This document shows positions 60,191 through 64,000 of a stretch of DNA of 64,000 nucleotides, piece after piece. Source of the stretch: Phallus indusiatus (Eukaryota; Basidiomycota; Agaricomycetes; Phallales; Phallaceae); contig JAQFWX010000004.1 of the NCBI GenBank assembly GCA_027605045.1, positions 2,490,683 to 2,554,682 of the forward strand. Reading direction: 5' to 3'. The translations under genes were made by a program, and so were the position numbers. The notes under the pieces were generated by a model that saw only the letters and a list, made by a program, of their open reading frames with translations, was not told the DNA's origin and made no database searches. Position 1 is the first letter of the stretch. Every line of letters starts with the position of its first letter.

Positions 60191-61514
60191 ATGAGCTGGG
60201 TAGGCGACTTTGCTACGGGTAACGAAAACCAGAAGGACGCTCCACCTCCTCAAGAGGAGATTGAGAATACCGATAAGGTGGAGGGTGCTTTCGGAAAACC
60301 TGTTGCTGCTAAAAGGGCAAATCAGCCTTTTTTGAAGTAAGGTTTCAACTCATGTCTTGCTTGAATTGGTCCCATTTGTTATTAAATTATATTGCTGATT
60401 GGCTTGCCTTCTTCATTCATATAGGTACCAAGAGTTGCGAAAGAAACAACAGGAGGAATTGGAGGCGAGGAAACAGCGCAACAAGGAACGTTTGGAGAAG
60501 ATGGCTCGAGGTGAGGAAACTGAGCCTTTAGAGAAAGAAGAGCCAGATGAACCCGTGAACATCACATTATGGGACTTGATAAAGTTCCTTGTCATTTTAA
60601 CTGCGATTGTCATGGGTTCCGGGTTCTTCATTACGGGCGATCCCTTCTGGGATTATCAAGGCAAATGGAGGAGAATCGCTACGTATTTACCCGTATGAGA
60701 GCCAATTTCGCTTTTTCTGAGACTCGTTATTCTTACCCAGTATCGGTTTAGAAACACGAAGCTCTCTTCACCGAAGCGGGGTTGGCGAAATTTGACGGTT
60801 CCGACCCGACAAAACCTTTATACGTGGCTGTACGTGTTTGGTTTCCTTTCTAGTGTCGCGTTTGTAGCAGATAGCCGACCTTTCCAACACAGATTGACGG
60901 CATCGTGTATGATGTATCTTCCAACCGGCGCACTTACGGACCCGGAGGCTCTTACGGCTTCATGTGAGCAGTCATTCATTATTCATTCATTCATTTCTGA
61001 TCAATCGCGATTTCATCTCCTAACATATCCACTCTTGTCCACTGCCGTGGATCTCTTAGGTCAGGGAGAGATGCGGCTCGCGCTTTTGGTACTGGATGCT
61101 TTAAGGAACATCAAACCCATGACCTTCGCGGCTTAGACGAGGATGAACAACGGGTAAGTGCTAAAACAAACATGTCGCTTAATTACTCGGCGATTTTTCG
61201 ATGTGCACATATTAATCTAAATCATACTCCTTTCTTTCGATTAGGGCGTCGAACACTGGAAGAAGTTCTTTGCCAATCACAAGGACTATCGGAAGATTGG
61301 ACGCGTGGTACACCCGTACGTCCAGACAGCTCTTTTCGTTCTTTTGAGATACGATCAACGTCTATTTAATGATCTATTCTACAGACCGATTGATCCAGCC
61401 AGCCCAATCCCGGAGCATTGCAACCCCGATGCAAAGCAGAAGAGAGCCGAAAATCGCGAGAAGCGTCAACAAGAAGAAGAAAAGAAGAAAGCTGATAAGC
61501 GTCAAGAACTATAG
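60191..61514 (+). CDS. Membrane-associated progesterone receptor (MAPR/Dap1-like) haem-binding protein
   Basis: Cytochrome b5-like haem/steroid-binding protein of the MAPR family, linked to sterol P450 function. Start at 60191 (MSWVGDFATGNENQKDAPPP). The N-terminal arm is charged and coiled (KYQELRKKQQEELEARKQRN). One membrane segment follows (LIKFLVILTAIVMGSGFFI). The MAPR domain runs from FTEAGLAKFDGSDPTKPLYV across an intron to IDGIVYDVSSNRRTYGPGGS. It continues SGRDAARAFGTGCFKEHQTH, DLRGLDEDEQ, GVEHWKKFFANHKDYRKIG, and ends PPIDPASPIPEHC with a Lys/Glu-rich tail. The Tyr/Asp positions of the haem pocket are present. Five or six introns, all in phase. Intact. Confidence 0.88.
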
Positions 61515-61627
61515 ACGTCCTGATTATCTGTCATATATGGTATGAATATTCTTGCCAGAAGTTGCTTAGATGGTTAATAGATATCATCGATTTGTTTCAG
61601 AATTATTCGCTTTGGCTTAAACGCGTG

Positions 61628-62377
61628 TTAATTTATTTCAAATGGGACAAAAAGGAAGGAAAAACAATTAACAACATACCTGTTGTACGGAGTATGATGC
61701 GTTAACCAGTTTTCTTTGATGTCATTGTAAATATCTGAGGACGCAATAACAATGACCTTTTAAGTAAAACATACTGATCATGGGATAGTCTGACATGGCG
61801 CAATCCATCAATGTACCGTAAGGTTGGTCGCTATATTTCGCCACAACGATGTCACCGCGCCACGCGACTTTTAAAAAAAGCAACAGCATGAGTATAACGG
61901 TCAAAAGGGAAAGGTGCTATGCCTGGACTACCAGTTTCTTTGAATGATCTTCCTTGAATTTCTTTGATGTTCAGGTTAACTGGAAAGGGCGCGCCACTCT
62001 GTGATAAGATCGGGAAGAATACAACGTATGGGTACTGGAAGTTTCTATTTTTTAAAGCATTAGTTTCGATATTCCAGCTCTGTAAAGCTCATGTAGTACC
62101 TGGCGTATAAGATGTTACGAATGATCTGGTGGCATCGTCAATATGCGGTATACCAGAAGCTCAACAGCACAAAGCTTACTCTGCTTTCCCAAACACAGTG
62201 GGTAGTGTTACTGGCGATATAGTTCATGTGGACTTGAGGATGTGCTATACGTTGTTGGAACACTTGACCGGTCATTGGGTCGACATTTGTTATAATACTG
62301 GACATAAGCTCGACCAGATGAGGGGTCCGACCGTCAGCAGGGAAAAGAAGAGCTTCAACAGGGGGAATGTTGTCCAT
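61628..62377 (-). CDS. Conserved basidiomycete hypothetical protein
   Basis: Start at 62377 (MDNIPPVEALLFPADGRTPH) followed by LVELMSSIITNVDPMTGQVF and HPQVHMNYIASN. Later exons read YPYVVFFPILSQSGAPFPVN, LNIKEIQGRSFKET, then after an intron AWRGDIVVAKYSDQPYGTLM with DCAMSDYPMI, and finally NIYNDIKENWLTHHTPYN. The order looks like a widespread small Agaricomycete protein with no known role. The join between the first and second exon is uncertain (two alternative introns), and so is the exact stop. Confidence 0.55.
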
Positions 62378-64000
62378 GATAAAGAGGAGACCGAAGGAAT
62401 AGAGACTTTGAAGAAAGGAGAATATGTGCCTTTAAATCCGAAATTTCTGTCTGAGAAAAAAAAAGATACAAAAAGAGATTCCACCAAACCACGCTTGGTG
62501 GGGGCGTGCCTTCTGCTTTGCCGGGCAAAAAAAATAAGATATTAAAAATATTAAAAGCATGTAAAGGATTGGTTTATTTTCCGGACCGTCAGGACGTAAA
62601 CTTGCAATGTGCTTTCGATGCCGCCGTCACCACCAACCGCAAAGTGGCTGATAGGGCAAAGACTTACTCTTCCTGTCTTCTTTCTTCGTTGAAAGAGGGC
62701 ACGGCACGAGAAAAAAAAATAAGAATAAAGACAGCAGTTGTCAGAATGGCGGTGCATTCCCGATCTTTCTTTGAACTGCTGAGAATTATTTGGTGGCCGA
62801 ATGGTCAGAAGCCAGTACACGTTCTTTCCACATGCCTTGATTGATCATGCCTTTTGGCCCGCAAATTGCTGCTGGCAGCATGCAGAGACAAAGGAACCTT
62901 GCGTTGTTGAAACAAACAACGGAAACAACAACAGCTACAGCCCTATAACGCTTTCGTGAGATCTTCACAACGAAATCGAAGAAAAGGGAAACTGCAACGG
63001 TAGCGGTCGAGTTGCTCGGAGTACTATCAGTAAAACGGAATTCGCCGGACGTCGCCAGCTGTTACAGGGTCGCGGTGTGAATTGACGAGCTCAAGGATGC
63101 CACAGGCATGAACAAAAGTGCGGGCCATTTGTTTAACCGCTCCGAACTGTTTCTTCGGTGTTCTCTCTCCATGTGGTTCAAGGCGAAATCTTGGATGCCG
63201 ACTTGTTCAGCATTGCAGCTGAAAACTCAACTTGCGTGTCAGTGATCGATTTCTCTCAGAACATGGGCTGTCGGAACGTTAACGGATGTTCCTCAAACCG
63301 ACCACGGACGTGGCTTGTCCGGATGCAGTCCTAAAGACAGTTATTAAATCAGTCAGTCAAAATGGAACCTCCGTGAAATGTATACTTGCTTATTTATTTT
63401 CATCCCCTGACGTAACAAAGAATAAAAACCTGCCTGAAAATCGAAAATCCACCCACATAGGTTTCTTCATATGTTTTTAGCTTTTTGCCTTCAGGAGCAG
63501 GAGCTGAGGGAAAGGTGGAGAGGTGAAAGGTGACATATTCAAAAGGTTAACAAAAGGAGTCGAATTTTGAACGCAATTCACTAGAAGAATCTTCGAATTC
63601 GCATTGATCCGGTGATACACTCGAGCTATTACTTATATAGCGCAACACATGCTATCGCCCGTTTCTACATGAACTAGTACTTACTTTGTATTGGGTATCG
63701 ATAGTGGTCATTATCCTGCTTCTTTTCAGTTAGCCTATCGCTTCAAAGGACCCCGGAGGCCTTGCATATTATTCACTGCTGCATACTGATAAATTTAGAC
63801 CAGCCCTTACAGCCTGTTTCTAACGCCAGATTCATAATGCGGACAATACTACTGCTTTCAATTGGTCCACTCCTCTCCGGAAATCAGGCGTTACAAAGAA
63901 AGGTTATTTTTCATTGTAATTCTTATCACGACATCTTTTCATTTATTGATACAATTTCCAGGTGTTACTGTCCGTGAACGTCTTGCATCTTTCAAAATAC
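62378..64000. other. Right end of the window: no convincing gene
   Basis: Contains the promoter of the hypothetical protein. Open frames at 62506-62968 on both strands overlap each other and lack features. From 63000 on I see only short frames and no domain. Confidence 0.4.

Noticed and set aside
62506..62968. Open frames on both strands near the right end
   Set aside because: Mutually overlapping, Lys/Ser-rich and without splice or domain support.

Overview
This window is eukaryotic nuclear DNA from a filamentous basidiomycete, most likely a mushroom-forming Agaricomycete. The coding sequences are cut by many short introns (mostly about 48-65 nt, GT...AG) with exons as small as 3 nt. The gene set is fungal: the Lcb2 subunit of serine palmitoyltransferase, uL2, Rho-GDI, a DEP/RGS regulator of the FlbA/Thn1 type, Rad16, Pch2, a MAPR haem-binding protein and vacuolar-type serine carboxypeptidase. 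All gene models were spliced by eye from reading frame, splice signals and family conservation. No transcript data were used.

Layout. 1-4.1 kb: the 3' part of Lcb2 (+) and a sigma-like glutathione S-transferase (+). 4.7-7.0 kb: a four-repeat annexin (-). 7.0-8.9 kb: non-coding DNA with a decayed Ty3/gypsy pol relic. 9.0-11.6 kb: an FGGY pentulose kinase (+). 11.8-12.9 kb: ribosomal protein uL2 (-). 13.6-18.2 kb: RAD16 (+). 18.5-19.5 kb: Rho-GDI (-). 19.8-21.8 kb: a coiled-coil/NYN-like/CCCH zinc-finger protein (-). 22.7-24.8 kb: a decayed UDP-glycosyltransferase (-). 25.1-27.3 kb: serine carboxypeptidase (-). 28.9-34.2 kb: two neighbouring WW-domain proteins with low-complexity tails (-). 34.8-38.7 kb: two putative secreted proteins (-). 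38.7-48.3 kb: gene-poor, with weak hypothetical genes and a second gypsy relic. 48.3-50.7 kb: the RGS gene (+). 53.8-57.9 kb: divergent Pch2 (-) and Mei5/Sfr1-like (+) genes around a promoter with two MCB (ACGCGT) boxes. 60.2-61.5 kb: MAPR protein (+). 61.6-62.4 kb: a fungal hypothetical protein (-). 62.4-64 kb: nothing convincing.

There is no operon-like organisation. The clearest functional grouping is the head-to-head meiotic pair Pch2/Mei5-like. The most distinctive structural signals are the micro-exons (two 3-nt exons in RAD16, 12 nt in the large WW gene, 13 nt in the GST), a GC-AG intron in RAD16, and a recurring short motif in the glutamine-rich WW protein. I did not find a clear new multi-gene system.
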